A stretch of DNA of 20,120 bases, taken from the NCBI GenBank assembly GCA_041678645.1, contig JBAYNT010000007.1, positions 1 to 20,120 on the forward strand, read 5' to 3'. The translations under genes and the position numbers were made by a program. Under the pieces are notes generated by a model. The model did not search any database. It was not told the DNA's origin and was given only the letters and a program-made list of their open reading frames with translations. The DNA comes from WOZL01 sp041678645. Lineage in GTDB: Bacteria; Patescibacteriota; Dojkabacteria; SC72. Positions 1-5,158 of this stretch are shown here, one piece after another; the stretch's first letter is position 1, and each line of letters begins with the position of its first letter.

Positions 1-1
1 A

Positions 2-157
2 GAAGATGAGAATATTAGCTTTGAGGATAACAGAGATTTCGTTGAGCAAATGAAGCTATGGGGGATAGATATGACATTTATTCCTTTAGAGGGAAAGAAT
101 CACTGGGATATTAAGACTCAGTACATTGATGGTATTCTACAATTCCTTTCTAATTAA
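2..157 (+). CDS. C-terminal fragment of an alpha/beta-hydrolase-like protein (partial, 5' end outside window)
   Basis: Reading from base 2 gives 51 codons with no stop before TAA at 155-157, so a gene enters from the left. The end of the protein contains PLEGKNHWDI followed by a helix-like segment QYIDGILQFLSN. In alpha/beta hydrolases a G-x-x-H-W/F-D element just before the final helix carries the catalytic histidine, and the spacing to the C-terminus fits. This is a motif match on a short fragment, so substrate and subfamily cannot be named. It converges with the HIT gene and the two coding ends overlap by 21 bp (137-157), leaving no space for an intergenic terminator. Confidence 0.55.
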   Translation, partial: EDENISFEDNRDFVEQMKLWGIDMTFIPLEGKNHWDIKTQYIDGILQFLSN

Positions 158-565
158 CTGTGCTATTTCACTATTACAAAGCTCGTGATCTATAAGCTCT
201 TCCCCTGTCTTTATTGGGCCTATTCCTAAACAAAGTTTAAACTCTCTATGTCTTGGTATTATATGAACATGATAATGAGATACTGTTTGTCCTGCTCGAA
301 TACCATTATTTTGTAATATATTAAAGTCTTCTATTTCAAATGCTTTAGAAATCGCCATTGTCAATTTTTTAGTTACAGCATATACCTTAGTTAATAACTC
401 TTCCGGTATATCTAAGATAGTGTGGTAATGCTCCTTAGTAATTATTAACGTATGACCTTTTTCAACTGGATTAACATCAAGAAATGCAAGCACATCGTCA
501 TCCTCATATATTTTTTGAGAAGGGATTTCGCCTTTAATTATTTTACAGAAAATACACTCCTCCAT
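137..565 (-). CDS. HIT family (histidine triad) nucleotide hydrolase
   Basis: This is a 142-residue protein of the usual HIT/HinT length. The triad H97-Y-H99-V-H101 lies near the end of the conserved core, and the N-terminus EECIFCKIIKGEIPS is typical of zinc-binding HIT proteins (C4 and C7, probably with a His near 46-48 and H97). HIT proteins hydrolyse nucleoside phosphoramidates, AMP-lysine or dinucleoside polyphosphates in the cytosol; which substrate applies here is not visible. The gene sits 1 nt downstream of the ferredoxin stop codon. A strong Shine-Dalgarno (GAGGAG, 4-5 nt before ATG) overlaps the ferredoxin 3' end, so it is translated as the second gene of a two-gene unit. Its 3' end overlaps the convergent hydrolase gene. 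Confidence 0.93.
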   Translation of the reverse strand: MEECIFCKIIKGEIPSQKIYEDDDVLAFLDVNPVEKGHTLIITKEHYHTILDIPEELLTKVYAVTKKLTMAISKAFEIEDFNILQNNGIRAGQTVSHYHVHIIPRHREFKLCLGIGPIKTGEELIDHELCNSEIAQLIRKEL

Positions 566-566
566 T

Positions 567-770
567 TTACTCCTCTGTAACTATAGCCATTGAAGGACAC
601 ATACTTTGTGCTTCTTTGACTTTAGCTTCTAGCTCTTGTGGGATATCTTTGCCTTTTAGTTCTTCTTTTACATCTACTGTACCATTGTCTTTCATCTCAA
701 ATACTTCTGGACATATTGCTACACATGAGCCACATACTGCACATTTTTCTTGGTCTATATGAACTTTCAT
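567..770 (-). CDS. Small ferredoxin, single [4Fe-4S] cluster type
   Basis: This 67-residue protein has C10-x2-C13-x2-C16-x3-C20-P near the N-terminus and a lone C58-P near the C-terminus. That is the layout of monocluster [4Fe-4S] ferredoxins such as the Thermotoga type: C10, C13, C16 and C58 would bind the cluster, and C20 is the position that often forms a disulfide or is free. The middle is acidic and carries the expected EVFEMKDNGTVDV strand. It should act as a one-electron carrier in the cytosol; its partners are not visible, because no classical oxidoreductase is encoded next to it. The HIT gene follows directly. A weak promoter-like pair lies just upstream, with an 8-nt leader. Confidence 0.88.
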   Translation of the reverse strand: MKVHIDQEKCAVCGSCVAICPEVFEMKDNGTVDVKEELKGKDIPQELEAKVKEAQSMCPSMAIVTEE

Positions 771-778
771 ACATATGT

Positions 779-807
779 ATATTAAAATTAATAACTATAT
801 GATTACA
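779..807 (-). promoter_or_regulatory. Candidate near-leaderless promoter of the ferredoxin-HIT unit
   Basis: On the minus strand TGTAAT (802-807) and TAATAT (779-784) are separated by exactly 17 bp, and the -10 box ends 8 nt before the ferredoxin ATG. The -35 match is weak. No Shine-Dalgarno precedes this ATG, which fits a very short leader. Confidence 0.35.
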
Positions 808-844
808 GATAAGGGCAAAGAGGTCAATTACTTCCTATGACAGT

Positions 845-2107
845 TTATAGAGATTTTAGCATAGAGCCAATCTCTTCATTAAAACCAGAAAAAGCTCTAC
901 CCTTATAGAAAATCATAGGATAGTAACCGTAAGAAGTAGAAACCCCTTCACTCTCATTTCCGTACTCTTGCCTATATAGAGATAAATTTTTTTCAAAATC
1001 ACCCTCTGTATTAAGATACTCTACATATTTAATATTATTTTTCTTTAAAAAATCTATAGCATCAATACACATATCACCTGCTCCGTTATGAAACATAGCT
1101 AGCTCATCCATATTAACCTCGCTACCCTCACTCCTATCGCCCTGTGGGCTCTGTACAACAGCACATGGATTATTAACCCCTATCTCCTCATCCAATGGTA
1201 TTCCAGGCTTAGGAGTCGTATAGAGCACTTCCCTGTTAATTGGCATCTTTGCAAAAGTGGTAAAGACATCTACCTTACCAAATTCATCTAAAGTAACCCA
1301 ATTAACATCCAAATTGTCAAACATATCTAAATATATTTCATTCCATCTCTGCTTAGCTCCACCTATATATGTATGACTTACTGGGGAGACCTTACTAAAG
1401 CTATTAAATGCTTTATACACCTCATCTCTAAAATCCTCTGGATTTCCTTCCCTAGCCCAGTAACTGTAATCACAAAGACTCCCTGTGCCCCATTTGGGGG
1501 AATCAATATTTGAAACAGAGAATATCTTAGCATCGTACTCCTCTGTCTTGTATATAGTAGCTTTTGAACCTGTGGTACCTCTAGCAAATACGAAAGGAAT
1601 ATCTAAAGCATCCGCAGCTTTAAGAGTGTTCTCATCATATGCAAAATATTTGGAGCCCATCACCCTTACAGGATTACCTGTACAAGCCTCTATGCGATCC
1701 TTTGTTTCCTTCATCCTCTGATACTGCACATCATATGGCAGATCCCAGAATGGCTCACCTGGGGCTGTACCACACACCTCTATATTGTAATCTTGCAAAC
1801 CTCTAACTAATTCACAGTTCTCTTCTACATACTCCGCATTTACCATTAGTAAACCAGGGATATCTCTCTCATACATCTGATATACAAAGTTGTTAATACC
1901 AACTGTATCTTCAAACTCAATTAACAACATTAGAGCCTCTGGATTCTCTGCCACAATCTCTGGCTCTTTAACTTCTTCTAAATTCTCTTTACTATAGAAG
2001 TACAGGAAAACATATGTAGCTAGAAGTATTAGAAATATGGAAGATATTGTTATCGCACAAGCATTTAGGAACTTCTTACTTGTGAGTATATCTAAAAGTT
2101 TTTGCAT
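845..2107 (-). CDS. Membrane-anchored deacetylase-like (degenerate NodB fold) / glutaredoxin-like fusion protein
   Basis: This is a 420-residue protein. One membrane helix at about 18-37 follows a lysine-containing N-terminus, so the rest is predicted outside the cytoplasm. Residues ~58-275 resemble a polysaccharide deacetylase (CE4/NodB): the order of elements and the stretch AYDENTLKAADALDIPF match motif 3 and its helix. The catalytic motifs are altered, however: IEFEDTVG stands where TFDDG is expected, CGTAPGEP where NHTxxHP is expected, and GSKYFAYD where RxPYG is expected. H245 may be the only remaining catalytic-type His. Residues ~335-420 look glutaredoxin-like (helix after C347, cis-Pro site YYP at 395-397, then GRAFSGFNEE), but the CxxC site reads G344-D-M-C347. 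The gene lies 20 nt after the DUF134 gene in a leftward unit. Fold assignments are by eye; enzyme activity is doubtful. Confidence 0.6.
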   Translation of the reverse strand: MQKLLDILTSKKFLNACAITISSIFLILLATYVFLYFYSKENLEEVKEPEIVAENPEALMLLIEFEDTVGINNFVYQMYERDIPGLLMVNAEYVEENCELVRGLQDYNIEVCGTAPGEPFWDLPYDVQYQRMKETKDRIEACTGNPVRVMGSKYFAYDENTLKAADALDIPFVFARGTTGSKATIYKTEEYDAKIFSVSNIDSPKWGTGSLCDYSYWAREGNPEDFRDEVYKAFNSFSKVSPVSHTYIGGAKQRWNEIYLDMFDNLDVNWVTLDEFGKVDVFTTFAKMPINREVLYTTPKPGIPLDEEIGVNNPCAVVQSPQGDRSEGSEVNMDELAMFHNGAGDMCIDAIDFLKKNNIKYVEYLNTEGDFEKNLSLYRQEYGNESEGVSTSYGYYPMIFYKGRAFSGFNEEIGSMLKSL

Positions 2108-2127
2108 TTTTAGAGCAGTTAAAAAAT

Positions 2128-2406
2128 TTATTTACTATCCGGGAGATTAATAGCATCCCCAGATATTAATGCATTAGTAATTTTTTTAAGAGTATTTACT
2201 AAATCTCTTTGATATTGACTCTGAGATATGCCCATTTTCTTAGCAGCTTCATGCTGAGAAAAATTCTCGACATATCTCAATCTCAAAGTTTCTAATTCTT
2301 CAGGAGTGACTACGACCTCGTTTAAATCAGTCAAGGGTATTCCTTGAGGTTTGTAATATACGCTGTCGTAGTCAATTCCTATTTTTCTTTTGGCCCTAGA
2401 TCTCAT
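2128..2406 (-). CDS. DUF134 (UPF0251) helix-turn-helix DNA-binding protein
   Basis: The core YYKPQGIPLTDLNEVVV followed by TPEELETLRLRYVENFSQHEAAKKMGIS matches the UPF0251/DUF134 family. These small proteins have a sigma-region-4-like helix-turn-helix, usually about 90-100 residues. I choose the ATG at 2406 (92 aa, MRSRAKRKIG...) because the family normally begins with a short basic segment at this point. An in-frame GTG at 2430 would add 8 residues and overlap the upstream gene. Unlike many relatives it has no N-terminal cysteine. DUF134 genes often sit next to small cysteine-rich or NifX/NifB-like proteins (family knowledge), and here a Cys-rich zinc-ribbon gene is directly upstream. It probably binds DNA; the target is unknown, but the GGGTA repeats 210-260 bp upstream are candidates. 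Confidence 0.8.
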   Translation of the reverse strand: MRSRAKRKIGIDYDSVYYKPQGIPLTDLNEVVVTPEELETLRLRYVENFSQHEAAKKMGISQSQYQRDLVNTLKKITNALISGDAINLPDSK

Positions 2407-2412
2407 ACTTCT

Positions 2413-2418
2413 ATTATA
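2413..2418 (-). promoter_or_regulatory. Consensus -10 box 6 nt before the DUF134 start codon
   Basis: On the minus strand a perfect TATAAT overlaps the end of the zinc-ribbon gene and ends exactly 6 nt before the ATG at 2406, so initiation would fall on or next to the A of ATG. The -35 is poor (TGCAAT at 17 bp). The same 6-nt spacing recurs at three other genes here, which raises its credibility. Confidence 0.35.
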
Positions 2419-2587
2419 GGCATAAATCACCCTTCATTGCAGTACCACACTTGGTGCACTCTTTTTGGGTACATGGAATACCTCTAGTAAAGTCTTCTGT
2501 ATGTCCACATTTAGGACATGTACAGACTTTAGTTGCTTTACCAGATCCTCTTCCTCTTCCGAGACCTCTTTTTGAAATTTCTTTCAT
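2414..2587 (-). CDS. Small cysteine-rich zinc-ribbon protein (57 aa)
   Basis: The minus-strand ATG at 2587 opens a 57-codon frame ending in TAA at 2414-2416. An Arg/Gly-rich N-terminus (KRGLGRGRGSG) is followed by C22-T-C24-P-K-C27-G, C39 and C44-T-K-C47-G, with a last C56. Two CPxCG-type knuckles make a zinc ribbon or rubredoxin-like site likely. Small proteins with a Gly/Arg-rich head and this GIPC...CTKCGTAM tail occur beside DUF134 genes in other genomes (recalled family knowledge, not checked). Its stop lies 7 nt before the preferred DUF134 start, so the two are a tight pair. The gene is the first of the leftward unit and diverges from the CsoR-type repressor gene, with which it shares the operator-containing intergenic region. 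Confidence 0.75.
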   Translation of the reverse strand: MKEISKRGLGRGRGSGKATKVCTCPKCGHTEDFTRGIPCTQKECTKCGTAMKGDLCL

Positions 2588-2597
2588 ATTTCTAAAT

Positions 2598-2603
2598 ATT
2601 ATA
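2598..2603 (-). promoter_or_regulatory. -10 box of the leftward zinc-ribbon/DUF134 unit
   Basis: A minus-strand consensus TATAAT ends 10 nt before the ATG at 2587, implying a leader of about 3-4 nt. The -35 position at 17 bp spacing (2621-2626) falls inside the inverted repeat at 2617-2628, so a factor bound there would touch polymerase directly. No Shine-Dalgarno is present. Confidence 0.45.
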
Positions 2604-2616
2604 ATTTAAATGTATT

Positions 2617-2628
2617 GGGTACTTACCC
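2617..2628. promoter_or_regulatory. Inverted repeat GGGTA-CT-TACCC (candidate operator)
   Basis: This is a perfect 5-bp inverted repeat around a 2-bp spacer. CsoR/RcnR-family operators are typically G/C tracts flanked by TA (TACCC...GGGTA), so it is a plausible site for the adjacent DUF156 protein. DUF134 is an alternative binder. Its centre is 40 bp from the centre of a second GGGT/ACCC pair at 2657-2668. Confidence 0.45.
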
Positions 2629-2652
2629 ACTAGATAATAGCACATCTCCTCC

Positions 2653-2690
2653 ATATGGGTCAATACCCTATTGAAAAATACCCCCCATAT
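2653..2690. promoter_or_regulatory. Composite operator over the repressor promoter
   Basis: Three nested elements are visible: GGGT-CAAT-ACCC at 2657-2668; ATACCCCCCATAT at 2678-2690; and a perfect 7-bp inverted repeat ATATGGG (2653-2659) / CCCATAT (2684-2690). The C-tract lies exactly between the -35 and -10 boxes of the repressor promoter, where binding would block transcription. The pattern resembles CsoR-type operators, which suggests autoregulation (inference). Confidence 0.5.
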
Positions 2691-2698
2691 GCTATACT
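2671..2698 (+). promoter_or_regulatory. Promoter of the CsoR-type repressor gene
   Basis: TTGAAA (2671-2676) and TATACT (2693-2698) are separated by 16 bp. The start codon is 14 nt after the -10 box, so the leader would be about 7-8 nt, with no Shine-Dalgarno. The candidate operator fills the spacer. Confidence 0.6.
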
Positions 2699-2712
2699 CT
2701 AGTACAGTATAT

Positions 2713-2949
2713 ATGAAAAATAGTATTGATTTACAAAATAGAATAGCTAGAATAAAGGGCCAAGTAGAAGGCATCGAGAGAATGATTGATCAAGACAGAG
2801 ATAGTCTAGAGATTGTACAACAGGTAGTTGCAGCTAACTCTGCCCTAAAGAAACTAGGTATAGAGATTTTAAAAGCTGAAACTGCTACATGTGTAAGTGA
2901 TAAGAAAAAGTTCGAAGTTTTACTTAATAACTTGTTTAAGCTTAAATAA
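2713..2949 (+). CDS. CsoR/RcnR/FrmR-type (DUF156) transcriptional repressor with altered ligands
   Basis: This 78-residue all-helical protein has the family signature NRIARIKGQVEGIERMID and then ANSALKKLGIEIL. Family members are tetrameric repressors that bind GC-tract operators and let go on binding Cu(I), Ni/Co, persulfide or formaldehyde. In the canonical W-X-Y-Z ligand set (Cys, His, Cys in CsoR) this protein has S31 in place of the first Cys, E56 in place of His, and keeps C60 (ATC60V). It is therefore not a normal copper, formaldehyde or persulfide sensor; a single-Cys sensor or a different metal is possible. ATG 2713 is chosen because the family begins right there and because upstream in-frame starts lie inside the promoter. 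Thioredoxin follows 18 nt downstream. Confidence 0.85.
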   Translation: MKNSIDLQNRIARIKGQVEGIERMIDQDRDSLEIVQQVVAANSALKKLGIEILKAETATCVSDKKKFEVLLNNLFKLK

Positions 2950-2960
2950 TTTTTTAATCT
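2932..2960 (+). promoter_or_regulatory. Candidate leaderless promoter of thioredoxin, with embedded palindrome
   Basis: TTGTTT (2932-2937) and TAATCT (2955-2960) are 17 bp apart, and the -10 box ends 7 nt before the thioredoxin ATG. A perfect 12-bp palindrome TTTAAGCTTAAA (2935-2946) lies between them, overlapping the last repressor codons. There is no Shine-Dalgarno, so thioredoxin may be made from its own leaderless transcript as well as by read-through. Confidence 0.45.
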
Positions 2961-2967
2961 AATTAAC

Positions 2968-3276
2968 ATGGAAAAAGTATTAACAGATTCCAATTTCAAT
3001 GATGAGATCTCAACAGGTCTTGTACTCGTAGATTTCTGGGCACCTTGGTGTGGACCTTGTAGGATGCTTGCACCTATTATAGAAGAGGTTGCACAGGAGG
3101 TTGAAGGTGTGAGTATTGGGAAATTAAATGTAGATGAGAATCCACAGATGGCACAACAGTTTCAAGTAATGAGTATCCCTATGGTTGTTCTCTTTAAAGA
3201 TGGAGAGCCTGTAGAGACTCTTATTGGTCTAAGATCGAAAGAGGCCTATCTTGAGGCAATAGAAAATCATAAGTAA
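2968..3276 (+). CDS. trxA: Thioredoxin
   Basis: This 102-residue protein has the full thioredoxin fold order and the classical active site W27-C28-G-P-C31 in FWAPWCGPCRMLAP. The buried Asp (VDFWAPW) and the cis-Pro segment MSIPMVVLFKDGE follow. It reduces cytosolic disulfides; the thioredoxin reductase that would recharge it is not in the window. It directly follows a CsoR-type repressor gene (18 nt), so it may be under metal or thiol stress control, and a separate promoter-like element also lies directly upstream. Downstream it converges on tRNA-Pro with 28 bp between. No hairpin terminator is evident there, although a short A-run follows the stop. Confidence 0.94.
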   Translation: MEKVLTDSNFNDEISTGLVLVDFWAPWCGPCRMLAPIIEEVAQEVEGVSIGKLNVDENPQMAQQFQVMSIPMVVLFKDGEPVETLIGLRSKEAYLEAIENHK

Positions 3277-3304
3277 AAAAACAACTCTTAAGGGGTAAGG
3301 ATAT

Positions 3305-3381
3305 TGGTCGGGGTGACTCGACTTGAACGAGCGACCTCTTGCACCCCATGCAAGCGTTCTAGCCATCTGAACTACACCCCG
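3305..3381 (-). tRNA. tRNA-Pro (anticodon GGG)
   Basis: Read on the minus strand, the acceptor CGGGGTG pairs with CACCCCG, followed by discriminator A and an encoded CCA (3305-3307). The D-arm is GTTC...GAAC. The anticodon stem CTTGC/GCAAG encloses loop ATGGGGT, giving anticodon GGG with G at position 37. The T-arm is TTCAAGT between GCTCG and CGAGT (one G-T pair). The C1 start and overall sequence are typical of bacterial tRNA-Pro. G37 next to G36 makes it an expected substrate of TrmD, whose gene is also in this window. Confidence 0.96.
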
Positions 3382-3623
3382 ATATTTTCATTATACTAAA
3401 CTTTTAATAATTGTTTAATCTGTGTTTCAGAAAAAGAGTATGAAAACACCACCCAAAGAAATACAGAAAGCATTAAAAAGAAAATTTAACATTGCTAAAT
3501 AAGTATATGGGGAAAAGTAAACTCTTAAAATGGGAAAAGGAATATTTCTGTCAAAAAGTTAATGCTCATAGCAGAATCTTTAAACAAGGATCTAGTAATA
3601 AAGTTTGTTGATAGGAAATAAAA
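3382..3623. other. Gap between tRNA-Pro and the HAD gene; two short lysine-rich open frames
   Basis: About 240 bases lack a clear gene. On the plus strand a 20-codon frame (ATG 3440, TAA 3500-3502; MKTPPKEIQKALKRKFNIAK) is followed at once by a 34-codon frame (ATG 3507, TGA 3609-3611) in another register. Both are rich in Lys and could be small peptides, remains of a frameshifted gene, or chance. Only AGAG, placed close to the first ATG, hints at translation. The tRNA-Pro promoter occupies the left end. Confidence 0.25.
3390..3418 (-). promoter_or_regulatory. Promoter of tRNA-Pro
   Basis: The minus strand has TTAAAC (3413-3418), a 17-bp spacer and consensus TATAAT (3390-3395). The -10 box ends 8 nt before the first base of the tRNA. 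Confidence 0.5.
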
Positions 3624-4022
3624 TCATTTTAGAAGATTCTCTATCTTACCTAAACTCTTTTTACCCTCATACTTCACACACCTTATGCCTAATTCACTTG
3701 CTATCTCTATATTCCTATCCCTATCATCTATCAATAGGATTTCTTCAGGTTTATGACCTACTATATCGATCAAGTATTTGAAGAACTTCTTACTAGGCTT
3801 TCTCATCCCTATATCAGAAGATATTATCCTACCATCAAAAACATCCATTAAGTTATATCTCCTATTTCTCCACTCAAAACTACCCTTAGATGCATTAGAA
3901 GCTATAACTAGCATATACCCCCGTTTTTTGCATTTCTTTGCAAATTCATAAACTGTAGAGTTAATCTTCCTTGGAGTAGGAAAAAGCACTCCATTAAGAT
4001 CAAAAGCTATTACTCGAATCAT
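3624..4022 (-). CDS. Small HAD-superfamily protein without cap domain
   Basis: A 132-residue HAD core. Motif I reads D8-L-N10-G-V, motif II has S42 in VIASNAS, motif III has K75 in GMRKPS, and motif IV is LLIDD (D99, D100). The nucleophile D8 is kept but the usual general acid/base Asp two residues later is Asn, comparable to the DLGGV-type HADs that also lack it. Only about 25 residues lie between motifs I and II, so no C1 cap is present, which usually means access to large or macromolecular substrates (family knowledge). The start ATG overlaps the stop of the upstream gene by 4 nt (ATGA), so the two are translationally coupled. Phosphatase activity is possible but uncertain. Confidence 0.8.
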   Translation of the reverse strand: MIRVIAFDLNGVLFPTPRKINSTVYEFAKKCKKRGYMLVIASNASKGSFEWRNRRYNLMDVFDGRIISSDIGMRKPSKKFFKYLIDIVGHKPEEILLIDDRDRNIEIASELGIRCVKYEGKKSLGKIENLLK

Positions 4023-5074
4023 AGTTTAACTTCAATTATAACTTGGTTGGGACTAGTTACTCCAGAAATCTTGTACCCTGCTCCCACACCGACAAACTCA
4101 TAAACACTCTGATTTCCTGCTCTTGTAATATTTAATACAACTCCACCCGGAAGCGACACCTTCCCTTCTGTTGAGCTATATGTAATATCAGAACTTAAAC
4201 TTGGAAATGTTATAGTTAAAGTGCCCTCCTTTAATTTACCTTCATAGGATGGTATAGGGCTACCACTATTAGAAGATGTCTTAAGAATATATCTTATTAC
4301 TCCACCAGAAGTACTATATGTATAACCTACTATTCTTACGCCATTATCTGCAGTACTTCCTGTCACGCTTACATCCTCTGATGTAAATTCTGTCATAGCT
4401 GTACTTTCTGGAGATGTCACTCCTCCTGGATATTTAATTGATAATTTAACAACCAAAGAATTACTTACAAGTTTTGGTTCATAAAGATAGTATTTGGGAG
4501 CTTCTGTAAAACCTAGATTATACTTAACAGTATTACTAACACCACTTACAACTTTTGAAAATGTAGTGATACCCTCTCTGTTAATTTTTATACTCTCATT
4601 ATAGCTCATACTTGTTTTGTCACTACTTACACTGCCAACAATTATCTCCATAGCGCCTAAATTACTTTTGTTTACTACAGATACAGGTACTGAGCTTTTC
4701 TCCGTAATATTATCTGTCGTAAAGGTAAACTCTACCTCCATCACCTCATCACCCTTTTTTACCTCTAAGTTTTTTAAGGTAAAAAGCTCTTTGGTATCCT
4801 CTCCAACCTTCTGTGAGTTAGCAGAGTAAGCGACAGCACTATCTACTGAAACATCATCTAGCTTTGCATCTTCTTTCTCAGAGATATTAGGGTCACTCTC
4901 TTCCTTTTCTACTTCCTCTGGAATTTCTTCAGGCTCCACAACCTGCTCTTGTTGAGAGTCCTCTGGCACCTCACCACCATCTCCACTAAAACCCCCGAAT
5001 ATCCACACTAATCCTCCCACTATACCCACAAGAAGGACTATAGCTACTATTAGCCACACCGTATCTTTTTTCAT
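4019..5074 (-). CDS. Membrane-anchored extracytoplasmic beta-rich protein, unknown function
   Basis: A 351-residue protein. One hydrophobic helix at about 7-28 follows KKD, then comes an acidic Glu/Pro-rich linker (about 36-75), then a Ser/Thr/Val/Gly-rich region to the end with alternating beta-strand patterns. Two similar halves may exist: about 92-215, ending LVVKLSIKYP, and about 225-351, ending NQVIIEVKL. The strand ending and overall feel recall AMIN-like cell-wall-associated domains, but I cannot confirm that. The lack of cysteine in the mature part and the N-in topology suggest a surface-exposed protein. The HAD gene overlaps its stop by 4 nt. Upstream lies an 84-bp divergent region shared with the DUF3048 gene, another surface protein. 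Confidence 0.75.
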   Translation of the reverse strand: MKKDTVWLIVAIVLLVGIVGGLVWIFGGFSGDGGEVPEDSQQEQVVEPEEIPEEVEKEESDPNISEKEDAKLDDVSVDSAVAYSANSQKVGEDTKELFTLKNLEVKKGDEVMEVEFTFTTDNITEKSSVPVSVVNKSNLGAMEIIVGSVSSDKTSMSYNESIKINREGITTFSKVVSGVSNTVKYNLGFTEAPKYYLYEPKLVSNSLVVKLSIKYPGGVTSPESTAMTEFTSEDVSVTGSTADNGVRIVGYTYSTSGGVIRYILKTSSNSGSPIPSYEGKLKEGTLTITFPSLSSDITYSSTEGKVSLPGGVVLNITRAGNQSVYEFVGVGAGYKISGVTSPNQVIIEVKL

Positions 5075-5077
5075 AAG

Positions 5078-5110
5078 TTTATCTACTTAATTTATCTACT
5101 TTAGTTTATC
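5078..5110. repeat. Short tandem TTTATC(TACTT) repeat in the divergent intergenic region
   Basis: TTTATCTACTT occurs at 5078-5088 and again at 5091-5101, with a third TTTATC at 5105-5110, spaced 13-14 bp. The repeats sit immediately upstream of the leftward gene (start 5074) and about 15 bp from the rightward -35 box. They may be direct-repeat regulator sites or simple AT-rich sequence. Confidence 0.4.
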
Positions 5111-5123
5111 ATAAAAATAGGAC

Positions 5124-5152
5124 TTGATAAAAATCTTTAACAATTCTAGTAT
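5124..5152 (+). promoter_or_regulatory. Leaderless promoter of the DUF3048-secD/F-miaA operon
   Basis: TTGATA (5124-5129), a 17-bp spacer and TAGTAT (5147-5152). The -10 box ends exactly 6 nt before ATG 5159, so transcription should begin at the start codon. No Shine-Dalgarno is present. Confidence 0.62.
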
Positions 5153-5158
5153 ATAGTT

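Noticed and set aside
2671..2712. Longer N-terminus for the CsoR-type repressor from an upstream TTG
   Set aside because: These bases hold the -35/-10 promoter and the operator, and the family's first helix begins right after the ATG at 2713.
2592..2774. Minus-strand 60-codon frame across the divergent promoter
   Set aside because: It covers the promoters and operator repeats and the repressor start; it has no recognisable pattern.
3277..3304. Intrinsic terminator after thioredoxin
   Set aside because: There is an A-run and a GGGG tract but no stem of useful length before a T-run.
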